Below are positions 8,658 through 16,125 of a DNA stretch of 64,000 nucleotides, one piece after another; position 1 is the stretch's first letter, and each line of letters opens with the position of its first letter. Both the position numbers and the translations under genes were made by a program. The DNA lies in NCBI RefSeq assembly GCF_026968045.1, contig NZ_JAPVBQ010000001.1:819238-883237 (forward strand), written 5' to 3'. The notes beneath the pieces are model-generated. The model was not told where the DNA came from, did no database searches, and saw only the letters and a program-made list of their open reading frames with translations. This DNA comes from Modestobacter sp. VKM Ac-2977. GTDB taxonomy: Bacteria; Actinomycetota; Actinomycetes; Mycobacteriales; Geodermatophilaceae.

Positions 8658-8710
8658 CCTCCGGGCACCGGTGGACTGACCTCCGGGCACCGGTGGACTG
8701 ACCTCCGGGA
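8636..8710 (+). repeat. 22-bp tandem repeat spanning a gene's stop codon
   Basis: Three perfect 22-bp copies (8636-8657, 8658-8679, 8680-8701), each ending CCGGTGGACTGA, and a 9-nt partial fourth copy. Because 22 is not a multiple of 3, successive copies put the same terminal codons (APVD, stop) in all three forward frames. Each copy also contains the palindrome CACCGGTG. The array ends 32 bp before the ABC-F start codon. Confidence 0.93.
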
Positions 8711-8742
8711 ACGCGGTGGCGCCGTCGGCGGATGATGGCGGC

Positions 8743-10362
8743 ATGGGCTACGTCGACGTCACGGGGATCCGGTTCACCCTGCCGGACGGGCGGGTGCTCC
8801 TCGACGACGTCGCCTTCCGGGTCGGTGAGGGCGCCTGCGCTGCGCTGGTCGGGGAGAACGGCGCCGGCAAGACCACCATGCTGCGGATCATCAGCGGTGA
8901 CCTGACGCCGGATGCCGGTTCGGTGGCGCTCATCGGCGGGCTGGGCATCATGCGCCAGTTCATCGGCTCGGTACGCGACGACACCACCGTCCAGCGGTTC
9001 CTCGTCGACCTCGCGCCGCCCGCCGTCCGGGAGGCCTGGCACGCCGTCGAGACCGCCGAGCTGCGGATGATGGAGGCCGACGACGAGCCGACCCAGATGG
9101 CCTACGCCAACGCGCTGGCGCACTGGGGCGATGTCGGCGGTTACGACGTCGAGGTCACCTGGGACACCGTCACGGTCGCCGCGCTGGGCGTGCCCTACGA
9201 CGGCTGCAAGTACCGGGAGCTGAACACCCTGTCCGGCGGTGAGCAGAAGCGGCTGGCCCTGGAGTGCCTGCTCCGCGGGCCCGACCAGGTGCTCCTGCTC
9301 GACGAGCCGGACAACTACCTCGACGTCCCCGGCAAGCGGTGGCTGGAGGAGCGGCTGATCGAGAGCCGCAAGACGGTGCTGTTCGTCAGCCACGACCGGG
9401 AGCTGCTGGCCCGGGTCGCCGACCGGGTGGTCACCGTCGAGGGCGGGACGGCGTGGGTGCACGGCGGCAACTGGGCGAGCTACCCCGCGGCGCGCACCGC
9501 CCGGCACGAGCGGATGGCCGAGCTGCGCAAGCGCTGGGACGAGGAGCACGAGCGGCTGATCGACCTGGTCCGCACGCTGCAGCAGCAGGCGAAGAACTCC
9601 CCGGCCATGACGTCGACCTACCACGCCATGCAGACCCGGCTGGCCAAGTACGAGGCGGCCGGCGCACCGCCGGAGCCCCCGACGGAGCAGCACGTGACGA
9701 TGCGGCTGCGGGGCGGCCGTACCGGCGTACGGGTGGTGATGGCCGAGCAGCTCGAGCTGTCCGGCCTGATGCGCCCCTTCGACGTGGAGGTCGAGTACGG
9801 CGACCGGGTCGCCGTCCTGGGCTCCAACGGGGCCGGCAAGTCGCACTTCCTGCGGCTGCTGGCCGGCCAGGACGTCGCGCACACCGGCGACTGGCGGCTC
9901 GGGGCGCGCGTCGTCCCCGGGTTCTTCGCCCAGACCCACGCCCACCCCGAGTGGCTGGACCGCACGCTGGTCGACCTGCTCTGGCACGGCGAGCCGGGGC
10001 GACCGGGCGTCGACCGCGGCCGGGCGATGGCCGCGTTGCGCCGGTACGGGCTGGCCCCCTCCGGGGACCAGCTGTTCCGCTCGCTGTCCGGCGGCCAGCA
10101 GGCCCGGTTCCAGGTCCTGCTCCTCGAGCTCTCCGGCGCCACGCTGCTGCTGCTCGACGAGCCGACCGACAACCTCGACGTGCTGTCGGCCGAGTCGCTG
10201 GAGGAGGCCCTGGACGCCTTCGACGGCACGGTGGTCGCGGTGACCCACGACCGCTGGTTCGCTCGCAGGTTCGACCGGTTCCTGCTGTTCGGTGCGGACG
10301 GGCACGTGCGCGAGGTGCCCGAGCCGGTGTTCGACGAGGGGCGGGTCCAGCGCGCCCGCTGA
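8743..10362 (+). CDS. ABC-F family ATPase
   Basis: A 539-residue soluble protein with two ABC ATPase cassettes and no membrane segment. Cassette 1 has Walker A GENGAGKTT (about residue 37), signature LSGGEQKR, Walker B VLLLDEPDNYLD and H-loop SHD. Cassette 2 has GSNGAGKS, LSGGQQARF, LLLLDEPTDNLD and THD. The charged helical linker between them (about residues 250-320, RHERMAELRKRW...) is the P-site tRNA-interaction motif region that marks ABC-F translation factors. Members act at the ribosome E site to relieve stalling or confer antibiotic resistance. Which role applies here is not visible. The ATG is 6 nt after GATGAT, so it is probably leaderless. Confidence 0.95.
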   Translation: MGYVDVTGIRFTLPDGRVLLDDVAFRVGEGACAALVGENGAGKTTMLRIISGDLTPDAGSVALIGGLGIMRQFIGSVRDDTTVQRFLVDLAPPAVREAWHAVETAELRMMEADDEPTQMAYANALAHWGDVGGYDVEVTWDTVTVAALGVPYDGCKYRELNTLSGGEQKRLALECLLRGPDQVLLLDEPDNYLDVPGKRWLEERLIESRKTVLFVSHDRELLARVADRVVTVEGGTAWVHGGNWASYPAARTARHERMAELRKRWDEEHERLIDLVRTLQQQAKNSPAMTSTYHAMQTRLAKYEAAGAPPEPPTEQHVTMRLRGGRTGVRVVMAEQLELSGLMRPFDVEVEYGDRVAVLGSNGAGKSHFLRLLAGQDVAHTGDWRLGARVVPGFFAQTHAHPEWLDRTLVDLLWHGEPGRPGVDRGRAMAALRRYGLAPSGDQLFRSLSGGQQARFQVLLLELSGATLLLLDEPTDNLDVLSAESLEEALDAFDGTVVAVTHDRWFARRFDRFLLFGADGHVREVPEPVFDEGRVQRAR

Positions 10363-10365
10363 CCT

Positions 10366-10590
10366 GTTCACGTTGCTGACGCCGATGTGCCGGACCAGCC
10401 CCTCCTGCTGGAGCGCCGCGAGGGCTTCCCTCGGCTCGGCCAGCGTGCGCTGCACCGGCTCGGCGAAACCGGGCAACCGCAGGTTCACCCCGTCCAGCAC
10501 GTCGAGCCCAGGTGGTCGAGGTCGTCGTGCACCGCCTGCCGCAGCTCGTCGTCTTGGGCGGTGCGCGCCCGCGGGCAGCGGGCGTGCACA
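10366..10590 (-). pseudogene. Fragment of an aldo/keto reductase gene
   Basis: On the minus strand, about 10500-10366 encodes LDGVNLRLPGFAEPV...LAALQQEGLVRHIGVSNVN, the middle of an aldo/keto reductase barrel. Just upstream (10557-10506) the next reading frame encodes DDELRQAVHDDLDHLG, which continues the same family alignment (xLRxAVxxxLxxLGLDxLDxVNLR). A one-base frameshift near 10505 is therefore needed to join them. Both the N-terminal third and the C-terminal half of the barrel are missing. The remnant ends where the ABC-F stop codon begins and starts beside the MFS stop. It is clearly a decayed gene. The intact aldo/keto reductases in this window are only distantly similar. Confidence 0.7.
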
Positions 10591-10593
10591 CCG

Positions 10594-11811
10594 TCAGGCG
10601 GCGCGGACCGGGGCGGGGGTCCCCATCGGGGTCGCGGCCGTCATCCCGGCGGCAGCGTCGCGGGCCGTCTCGGCCCGCTGGCTGCGCAGTGCGATCACCG
10701 ACAGACCCGCGCCCAGCAGCGCCAGCACCGCCCCCACCCACATCGGCGCGCGGTAGCCCCAGCCGGCGGTGAGGGTGGCCGCACCCAGGGCTGCGCCCAG
10801 GGCGTTGGCCGCGTTGAACGCGCCCTGGTTGGCCGCGGACACCAGGCTGCCGCCCTGGACCCGGGCCGCCTCGATGGCCCGGTTCTGCACCACCGGCCCG
10901 CCGGAGAAGGTGATCGCGCCGAAGAGCACGAGCAGGATGACGGCGGCGACCTGGTTCACCACCACGACGGTGAACACGGCGAGGAGCGCGGCGGTGACCA
11001 GCAGCCCGACGGTGACGAAGGCGAAGCCGTACCGGTCGCCCAGCCGGCCGCCGAGCAGGGTGCCGACGGTGGTGCCCAGCCCGAAGAGCGCGAGCACGAT
11101 GGTGACGCGGCTCTCGGGCATCCCGGCGAGGTCGGTGAGGATCGGGCTCACGTAGCTGTAGACCGAGAACAGCGCGGCGAAGCCGATGGTGGTGACCCCG
11201 AGGGTGAGCCAGACCTGACGCCGGCGGAAGGCGCCCAGCTCCTGCCGGAGGTCGGTGGGCGCGGCGGCCACCCGTGGCAGCCAGGCGAGCAGCCCGGCGA
11301 TGGTGAGCAGCCCGATCGCCGCGGTACCACCGAACACCAGCCGCCAGCTCAGCTGCTGGGCGACGAACGTGCCGATGGGGACGCCGATGACGTTGGCCAG
11401 GGTCAGGCCGACGAACATCAGGGAGATCGCCTGGGTGCCCTTCTCCTTGGCCACCAGCCTCCGAGCCGCTACGGCCCCCACACCGAAGAACGAGCCGTGC
11501 GCCAGCGCGGTGATCACCCGGGCGGCCATCAGCGTCTCGTAGGTCGGGGCGACTGCGGAGAGGGTGTTGCCGACGGTGAAGACCACCATCAGCCCGATGA
11601 GCGTCTGCCGCGGGGTGAACCGCACGCCCAGCGCGGTCAGCGTCGGCGCCCCGATGACGACCCCGAGGGCGTAGGCGCTGATCAGGATCCCGACCGCGGC
11701 GACCGAGACGGAGAAGTCGTCGGCCACCTGGGGGAGCATGCCCATGATCACGAACTCGGAGGTGCCGATGCCGAAGGCACCGATGGACAGGGCGAGCAGC
11801 GCGCGGGGCAC
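10594..11811 (-). CDS. MFS efflux permease, AraJ/Cmx-like
   Basis: A 405-residue major facilitator protein with 12 predicted helices. The N-terminus (ALSIGAFGIGTSEFVIMGMLP) and the following AYALGVVIGAPTLTALG are diagnostic of the AraJ / DHA1 drug-proton antiporter group that includes chloramphenicol exporters. The GxLxDrxGrr-like loop between helices 2 and 3 is degenerate, and the mid-protein repeat GGRLGDRYG is well kept. The GTG at 11811 has GAGGAG 8 nt upstream. The substrate is unknown. It lies downstream of an alcohol dehydrogenase but is separated from it by a strong terminator stem. Confidence 0.9.
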   Translation of the reverse strand: MPRALLALSIGAFGIGTSEFVIMGMLPQVADDFSVSVAAVGILISAYALGVVIGAPTLTALGVRFTPRQTLIGLMVVFTVGNTLSAVAPTYETLMAARVITALAHGSFFGVGAVAARRLVAKEKGTQAISLMFVGLTLANVIGVPIGTFVAQQLSWRLVFGGTAAIGLLTIAGLLAWLPRVAAAPTDLRQELGAFRRRQVWLTLGVTTIGFAALFSVYSYVSPILTDLAGMPESRVTIVLALFGLGTTVGTLLGGRLGDRYGFAFVTVGLLVTAALLAVFTVVVVNQVAAVILLVLFGAITFSGGPVVQNRAIEAARVQGGSLVSAANQGAFNAANALGAALGAATLTAGWGYRAPMWVGAVLALLGAGLSVIALRSQRAETARDAAAGMTAATPMGTPAPVRAA

Positions 11812-11932
11812 GGCGGGGCTCCTCAGGAGTGGTACGGGGATGGCGGGGACGGTGCCCCGGTCCAGCCAAGAGCAGTGGCACCGGTTGCGCTGCCCCCGAC
11901 GCACATGAGGCTGGTCACGTGGCCACGCGCGC

Positions 11933-11973
11933 CACGGGCCGCGCCGGGACATGAGTCCCGTGCGCGGCCCGTG
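11933..11973. terminator. 18-bp stem terminator after the alcohol dehydrogenase
   Basis: Arms CACGGGCCGCGC (11933-11944) and GCGCGGCCCGTG (11962-11973) are perfectly complementary and extend inward through CGGGAC/GTCCCG to an ATGA loop, with a single bulged T at 11961. It begins 11 nt beyond the dehydrogenase stop on the minus strand. There is no U-tract, as is usual in this genome. Confidence 0.8.
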
Positions 11974-11983
11974 GACGTGCAGG

Positions 11984-13165
11984 TCAGGGCTGCAGCAGCA
12001 CCTTCACCGCGCCGTCCTGCTTCTGCCGGAAGGTCTCGTACGCCTGGGGCGCCTGCTCCAGCGGCACGCGGTGCGTGGCGAAGGAGTCGACGCCGAGCGG
12101 GTCGGCGTCGGTGAGCAGCGGCAGGATGTCCGGCACCCAGCGCCACACGTTGGCCTGGCCCATCCGCATCTCGATCTGCTTGTCGAACATCCGCATGAGC
12201 GGCATCGGGTCGGTCGCCCCGCCGTAGACGCCGGACAGCGAGATGGTGCCGCCGCGGCGCACCGACTCGATCGCGGTGTTGAGCGCGGCCATCCGGTCGA
12301 TGCCGGCCACCGTCATGACCTTCTCCATGATGGCGTCGGGCACCAGGGCGCTGGCCTTCTGCGCGAACTTCGCGCCGGGGGAGCCGTGCGCCTCCATGCC
12401 GACGGCGTCGATGACGGCGTCCGGGCCGCGACCGTCGGTCTTGTCCCGTACCCAGGCGACGACGTCGGCCTGGTCGGTGGAGTCCAGGACGTCGATCCCG
12501 TTGGCGCGGGCCCGGGCCAGCCGCTCGGGCACGGTGTCGGACGCGAGCACCTGTGCCGCTCCCAGGTGCTTGGCGATCCGGGTGGCCATGTCGCCGATCG
12601 GGCCGAGACCCAGCACCAGCACCGACCCGCCGGGGACGACGCCGGCGTACTGCACGGCCTGCCAGGCGGTGGGCAGCACGTCGGAGAGGTAGACGAAGCG
12701 GTCGTCGGCCGGGCCCTCGGGCACCTTGATCGGCAGGGTGTTGCCGAAGGGCACCCGCAGGTACTCGGCCTGGCCGCCGGGCACCTGGCCGTAGAGCTTG
12801 GTGTAGCCGAACAGTGAGGCGCCGAAGCCCTGCTCCCTGTTCTGCGTGGTCTCGCACTGGCTCTGCAGCCCCTGGGCGCACATCCAGCAGGTGCCGCAGG
12901 AGATGTTGAACGGGACGACGACCCGGTCGCCGGCCTTCAGCTCGGTGACCGCGGGGCCGACCTCGCGGACGATCCCCATCGGCTCGTGGCCGAGCACGTC
13001 GCCGACGGTCATGAACGGCGCCATGACCTCGATCAGGTGGAGGTCCGAGCCGCAGATCCCGCTGGAGGTGACCTGCACGATCACGTCCGTGGGGTCCTTG
13101 ATCTCCGGGTCCGGGACGGTGTCCACCCGGACGTCGTCCCGGCCGTGCCAGGTCACTGCGCGCAT
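11984..13165 (-). CDS. Zinc-dependent alcohol/formaldehyde dehydrogenase
   Basis: A 393-residue medium-chain dehydrogenase of the glutathione-independent formaldehyde dehydrogenase-like branch. Catalytic zinc ligands are in GICGSDLH (Cys about 38) and LGHEPMG. Structural zinc cysteines are in SCGTCWMCAQGLQSQC (about 90-105). The NAD-binding Rossmann motif is VLGLGPIGDMA near residue 187. The long insertion after the Rossmann domain and the ATDPMPLMRMFDKQIEMRMGQANV end are typical of this branch. The ATG has GAGGAG upstream. The substrate is probably a short alcohol or aldehyde, which is inference from the family. Confidence 0.93.
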   Translation of the reverse strand: MRAVTWHGRDDVRVDTVPDPEIKDPTDVIVQVTSSGICGSDLHLIEVMAPFMTVGDVLGHEPMGIVREVGPAVTELKAGDRVVVPFNISCGTCWMCAQGLQSQCETTQNREQGFGASLFGYTKLYGQVPGGQAEYLRVPFGNTLPIKVPEGPADDRFVYLSDVLPTAWQAVQYAGVVPGGSVLVLGLGPIGDMATRIAKHLGAAQVLASDTVPERLARARANGIDVLDSTDQADVVAWVRDKTDGRGPDAVIDAVGMEAHGSPGAKFAQKASALVPDAIMEKVMTVAGIDRMAALNTAIESVRRGGTISLSGVYGGATDPMPLMRMFDKQIEMRMGQANVWRWVPDILPLLTDADPLGVDSFATHRVPLEQAPQAYETFRQKQDGAVKVLLQP

Positions 13166-13306
13166 GGGGGGTGCTCCTCGGGTCTGGGGTGCTCCGGAGG
13201 GCCGCGACGGGTCAGCGGGCCGTTCACCGGGGCGTGACGTTCCTCGCCCCTACCCATCACGGCGCGTTCGATTCCTGACCCGCACGCAGTGATGACGTAA
13301 CAGAGG

Positions 13307-13321
13307 GTGCCCGTTTGGCAC
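13307..13321. promoter_or_regulatory. Inverted repeat GTGCC-N5-GGCAC in M23 promoter region
   Basis: Perfect 5-bp arms GTGCC and GGCAC around CGTTT, within the 276-bp non-coding divergent region between the dehydrogenase and the peptidase. It could be an operator or chance. I found no further recognisable control element such as a c-di-AMP riboswitch. Confidence 0.25.
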
Positions 13322-13441
13322 TAAGTGTTGTGACGTCGACCACTTGACCGGGTGTGCATACCCGGCCGCCCACATCACGAACCGATCACGGCGTGTTTAC
13401 ATGGGCCCCGCCCGAATGGCCCCCGACGGAAAGACAGGTGC

Positions 13442-14524
13442 ATGGACCCGCAACACCTCACCCGGCTCGACGACGAGGGGACGGTGCGCTCGACCGGCGC
13501 CGTCGGCGGGTCTGTCGCCGCCACCCCGCCGTCCGACCGCCCCGAGGTGCTCGCCTCCGTGCTGCCGTTCCGCCGGGCCGTCCGCCGTCCGCGCCGCCTC
13601 CTCGGTGCCGCCTCGACGCACACCGCGTCGGTCGCCTGCCACGTCCCGGCCGGCACCTCGCCGGTCACCCGGTCGGAGCAGTGGCCGCTCCCGGTCGAGG
13701 GGGCCGACCCGGTGCTCGTCGACTCCTGGCCGCTGGGCCCGGCGAGCACGCCGCTGCCGGCCGACGCCGCGCCGGCTGCCGAGGTCACGGCGAGCCCCCG
13801 CCGTCGGCTGACGGTCCCGGTCGGCCGCCCGGCGTTGTTCGTGGCCGCGGCGATCCTCGGGGTGGTCGGGCTCGGGCTCACCGCCGCCGGCTCGCCGCCC
13901 CCGGTCGCCCGCGCGGCGGCCGACGAGCCGGTCAGCGTCGCCGAGGAGCTGGGCATGGTCCAGGCGGACCAGCCCGCCCTCACCGGCGAGGAGGCCGCAG
14001 CCCGCCTGCAGGAGCTGGCTGCCACCCGCGCCCAGCGCGAGGACGCCGAGGCCGCCGCCGCCCAGGTGCAGGCCGAGGCGGACCGCGTCGCGGCCGAGGC
14101 GGCCGCCGCGGCCGCCGCGGAGGCGGCTCGGCCCAAGGCCGTGCTGCCCGTGCAGGGGCGGCTCACCAGCCAGTTCGGTTCGCGCTGGGGCACGCTGCAC
14201 GCGGGCATCGACTTCGCGGCGCCGTTGGGCACCCCCGAGTACGCGGTGATGGACGGCGTCGTCCTCCGCGCCGGTGCGGCCAGTGGCTTCGGGCTGGCGG
14301 TCTACGTCCAGCACGCGAACGGCGACGTCTCGGTCTACGGCCACATGCAGGAGATCCTGGTCGAGGAGGGGCAGACCGTGCGGGCGGGCGACACCATCGC
14401 ACTGCTGGGCAACGAGGGTCAGTCCACCGGGCCGCACCTGCACTTCGAGGTGCACGCCGGCGGCCTCGACGGGCCCCGGATCGACCCCCTCCCGTGGCTG
14501 CGCGAGCGCGGCGTCGCGATCTGA
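13442..14524 (+). CDS. Membrane-anchored M23 endopeptidase with coiled coil
   Basis: A 360-residue LytM/M23-type zinc peptidase that would cut peptidoglycan crosslinks outside the membrane. The first ~125 residues are cytoplasmic and disordered. One transmembrane helix (VAAAILGVVGLGLTAAG) lies near 138-155. An Ala/Glu-rich coiled coil follows at about 170-235, then the M23 domain with zinc motifs HAGIDFA (H-x3-D) and HLHFEVH. The coiled coil plus LytM layout resembles EnvC/NlpD-like division hydrolases or activators. The catalytic histidines are present, so activity is plausible. ATG 13442 is preferred because the domain is complete, although the ribosome site is weak. Confidence 0.88.
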   Translation: MDPQHLTRLDDEGTVRSTGAVGGSVAATPPSDRPEVLASVLPFRRAVRRPRRLLGAASTHTASVACHVPAGTSPVTRSEQWPLPVEGADPVLVDSWPLGPASTPLPADAAPAAEVTASPRRRLTVPVGRPALFVAAAILGVVGLGLTAAGSPPPVARAAADEPVSVAEELGMVQADQPALTGEEAAARLQELAATRAQREDAEAAAAQVQAEADRVAAEAAAAAAAEAARPKAVLPVQGRLTSQFGSRWGTLHAGIDFAAPLGTPEYAVMDGVVLRAGAASGFGLAVYVQHANGDVSVYGHMQEILVEEGQTVRAGDTIALLGNEGQSTGPHLHFEVHAGGLDGPRIDPLPWLRERGVAI

Positions 14525-14581
14525 TCGAGGACCCCTCGCCCCTCGCCACCCGCACGCTCGCGGCGGGCCCCTGCGAGGGGG
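14525..14581. terminator. Two-tier palindromic terminator of a repeated family
   Basis: Outer arms CCCCTCGC (14532-14539) and GCGAGGGG (14573-14580) enclose an inner CGCC/GGCG hairpin with an ACCCGCACGCTCGC loop. It directly follows the M23 stop. The loop core ACCCGCACGCTCG is close to the cores of the elements at 48264 and 59741. Confidence 0.75.
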
Positions 14582-14600
14582 CCGGCCTGGCGTTCCTGGA

Positions 14601-14624
14601 TGACATGCGGCATCGTGCATGTCA
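14601..14624. promoter_or_regulatory. Perfect 8-8-8 palindromic operator upstream of CDF exporter
   Basis: TGACATGC (14601-14608) and GCATGTCA (14617-14624) are exact inverted repeats around 8 nt. They end 28 nt before the exporter start, in the position expected of an operator for a metal-responsive repressor such as the ArsR/SmtB or MerR type. The regulator itself is not adjacent. Confidence 0.6.
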
Positions 14625-14651
14625 GAACGCGGGGCGACGGAGGGGACGGCG

Positions 14652-15575
14652 ATGGGTCACGACCACGGTGCGGGGCACGGCTCCGGCACCACGGCCGCCG
14701 GGCACCGCGGCCGGCTGGCCATCGTCCTGGCCCTCACCGGCTCCGTCTTCGTCCTGGAACTGGTCGGCGCGCTGATCTCGGGCTCGCTGGCCCTGCTCGC
14801 CGACGCCGCCCACATGGCCACCGACGCGCTGGGCATCGGCATGGCCCTCGGTGCGGTCACCCTCGCCCAGCGCCCCGCCCGCGGCCGGCGCACCTTCGGC
14901 TGGCAGCGCATGGAGGTCCTCGCCGCCGTCGGCAACGGCCTCCTCCTGCTCGTCGTCGGCGGGTACGTCGTGGTCGAGGCGGTCCGCCGGATCGGCGACC
15001 CGCCCGACATCGACTCCGGCTGGATGCTCGGCGTCGCCCTCGTCGGGCTGGCGGTCAACGTCGGCTCGCTGGCCCTGCTCCGCTCCGGCCAGCGCGAGTC
15101 GCTGAACACCCGCGGCGCCTACCTCGAGGTGCTCGGCGACGCGCTGGGCTCGGTCGCCGTCATCGTCGCCGGCGTCGTCATCCTGACGACCGGCTGGACC
15201 GGTGCCGACGTCGTCGCCTCCTTCGCAGTCGGCGCCCTGGTCCTGCCCCGCGCCTGGTCGCTGCTCCGCGAGGCGCTGGACGTGCTGCTGGAGGCGGCGC
15301 CGAAGGGGGTAGACCTGGAGCAGGTGCGCGACCACGTGCTCGGCGTGCCCGACGTCCTGGACGTGCACGACCTGCACGCCTGGACCATCACCTCGGGGCT
15401 GCCGGTGCTCTCCGCGCACGTCGTCGTCAGTGACGAGGCGCTGGCCGACGGGCACGGCGGCCGGGTGCTCGATGCGCTCTGCAGCTGTCTGGGCGACCAC
15501 TTCGACCTGGAGCACTGCACCTTCCAGCTCGAGTCGCCCGGGCACCGGAACCACGAGGCCCCCGTCCACGACTGA
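14652..15575 (+). CDS. Cation diffusion facilitator (Zn/Co/Cd exporter)
   Basis: A 307-residue CDF/CzcD-type antiporter that exports divalent metals such as Zn(II) in exchange for protons. A His-rich head (MGHDHGAGHGSG) is followed by six predicted helices. The transport-site motifs are LLADAAHMATD in helix 2 and LEVLGDALGS in helix 5, the H-x3-D and H/E-x3-D pair, here with Glu in place of the usual His of helix 5. The C-terminal cytosolic domain has VHDLHAWTITSG, typical of CDF regulatory domains. The ATG at 14652 is chosen over ATG 14619 because GGAGGGG precedes it and the upstream start lies in the palindromic operator. Confidence 0.93.
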   Translation: MGHDHGAGHGSGTTAAGHRGRLAIVLALTGSVFVLELVGALISGSLALLADAAHMATDALGIGMALGAVTLAQRPARGRRTFGWQRMEVLAAVGNGLLLLVVGGYVVVEAVRRIGDPPDIDSGWMLGVALVGLAVNVGSLALLRSGQRESLNTRGAYLEVLGDALGSVAVIVAGVVILTTGWTGADVVASFAVGALVLPRAWSLLREALDVLLEAAPKGVDLEQVRDHVLGVPDVLDVHDLHAWTITSGLPVLSAHVVVSDEALADGHGGRVLDALCSCLGDHFDLEHCTFQLESPGHRNHEAPVHD

Positions 15576-15606
15576 GTGGTCCGGGGTGGGCTGGGACGAT
15601 GGCCCC

Positions 15607-16125
15607 GTGTCCGTCTCCGTGGTGTTCACCGCCGACACCCACGTCCCCAAGCGGGCGCGGGACCTGCCCGATCCGCTGTGGCAGCAGATCGAGGCGGCCG
15701 ACGTCGTGGTGCACGCCGGCGACTGGGTGGACGTCGCCCTGCTCGACGAGCTGGAGCGGCGGTCGCGTCGGCTGGTGGGCGTGTACGGCAACAACGACCA
15801 CGGGGTGCTGCGGGACCGGCTCCCGGAGGTGGCCCGGGTGGAGCTCGACGGCGTCCGCGTCGCGGTGGTGCACGAGACCGGGGACGCCAAGGGTCGGGAG
15901 CAGCGGTGTGCGGCCGCCTTCCCGGACGTCGACGTCCTGGTGTTCGGGCACAGTCACATCCCCTGGGACACGACGGCGTCCACCGGGCTCCGGCTGCTCA
16001 ACCCCGGGTCGCCCACCGACCGGCGCCGCCAGCCGTTCGCCACGTTCCTCACGGCCACCGCCGACGCCGGGCAGCTGCGGGACGTGGTGCTGCACCGGCT
16101 GCCCGTGCGACCGCCGCGCCGGTGA
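15607..16125 (+). CDS. YfcE/MJ0936-type metallophosphoesterase
   Basis: A 172-residue calcineurin-like phosphoesterase. Metal ligands are visible as the Asp in FTADTHVP (in place of the usual D-x-H spaced motif, DTH is kept), DWVD with Asp in HAGDW, GNND with Asn, and the histidine pair in VVHETGD and VFGHSHIP. The length is that of the compact YfcE/MJ0936 phosphodiesterase group. The GTG at 15607 is exactly 6 nt after GACGAT, so a leaderless start is likely. Its stop overlaps the next start as GTGA, suggesting coupled expression with the methyltransferase. The substrate is unknown. Confidence 0.88.
   Translation: MSVSVVFTADTHVPKRARDLPDPLWQQIEAADVVVHAGDWVDVALLDELERRSRRLVGVYGNNDHGVLRDRLPEVARVELDGVRVAVVHETGDAKGREQRCAAAFPDVDVLVFGHSHIPWDTTASTGLRLLNPGSPTDRRRQPFATFLTATADAGQLRDVVLHRLPVRPPRR

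Noticed and set aside
8636-8710. CRISPR-like array in the 22-bp repeats.
   Set aside because: The copies are directly adjacent with no spacers. It is a plain tandem repeat.
10594-11881. Long open frames opposite the MFS gene and elsewhere (for example 510-1595 minus and 30227-33418 plus).
   Set aside because: They are artefacts of very high G+C: composition is Arg, Gly and Pro-biased, no family motifs are seen and they overlie well-identified genes.
11946-11959. GGGAC-ATGA-GTCCC, an exact core match to a DosR box.
   Set aside because: It is the tip of an 18-bp terminator stem immediately after the alcohol dehydrogenase gene, and stem symmetry alone explains the match.
13330-13346. TGTGACGTCGACCACT as a CRP-like site.
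   Set aside because: Only the left half fits TGTGA. The right half matches 3 of 5 bases, so it is not distinguishable from chance.
13166-13441. Possible c-di-AMP (ydaO-type) riboswitch before the M23 peptidase gene, a common actinobacterial arrangement.
   Set aside because: The conserved riboswitch blocks are not found. Only a short GTGCC/GGCAC repeat is present.
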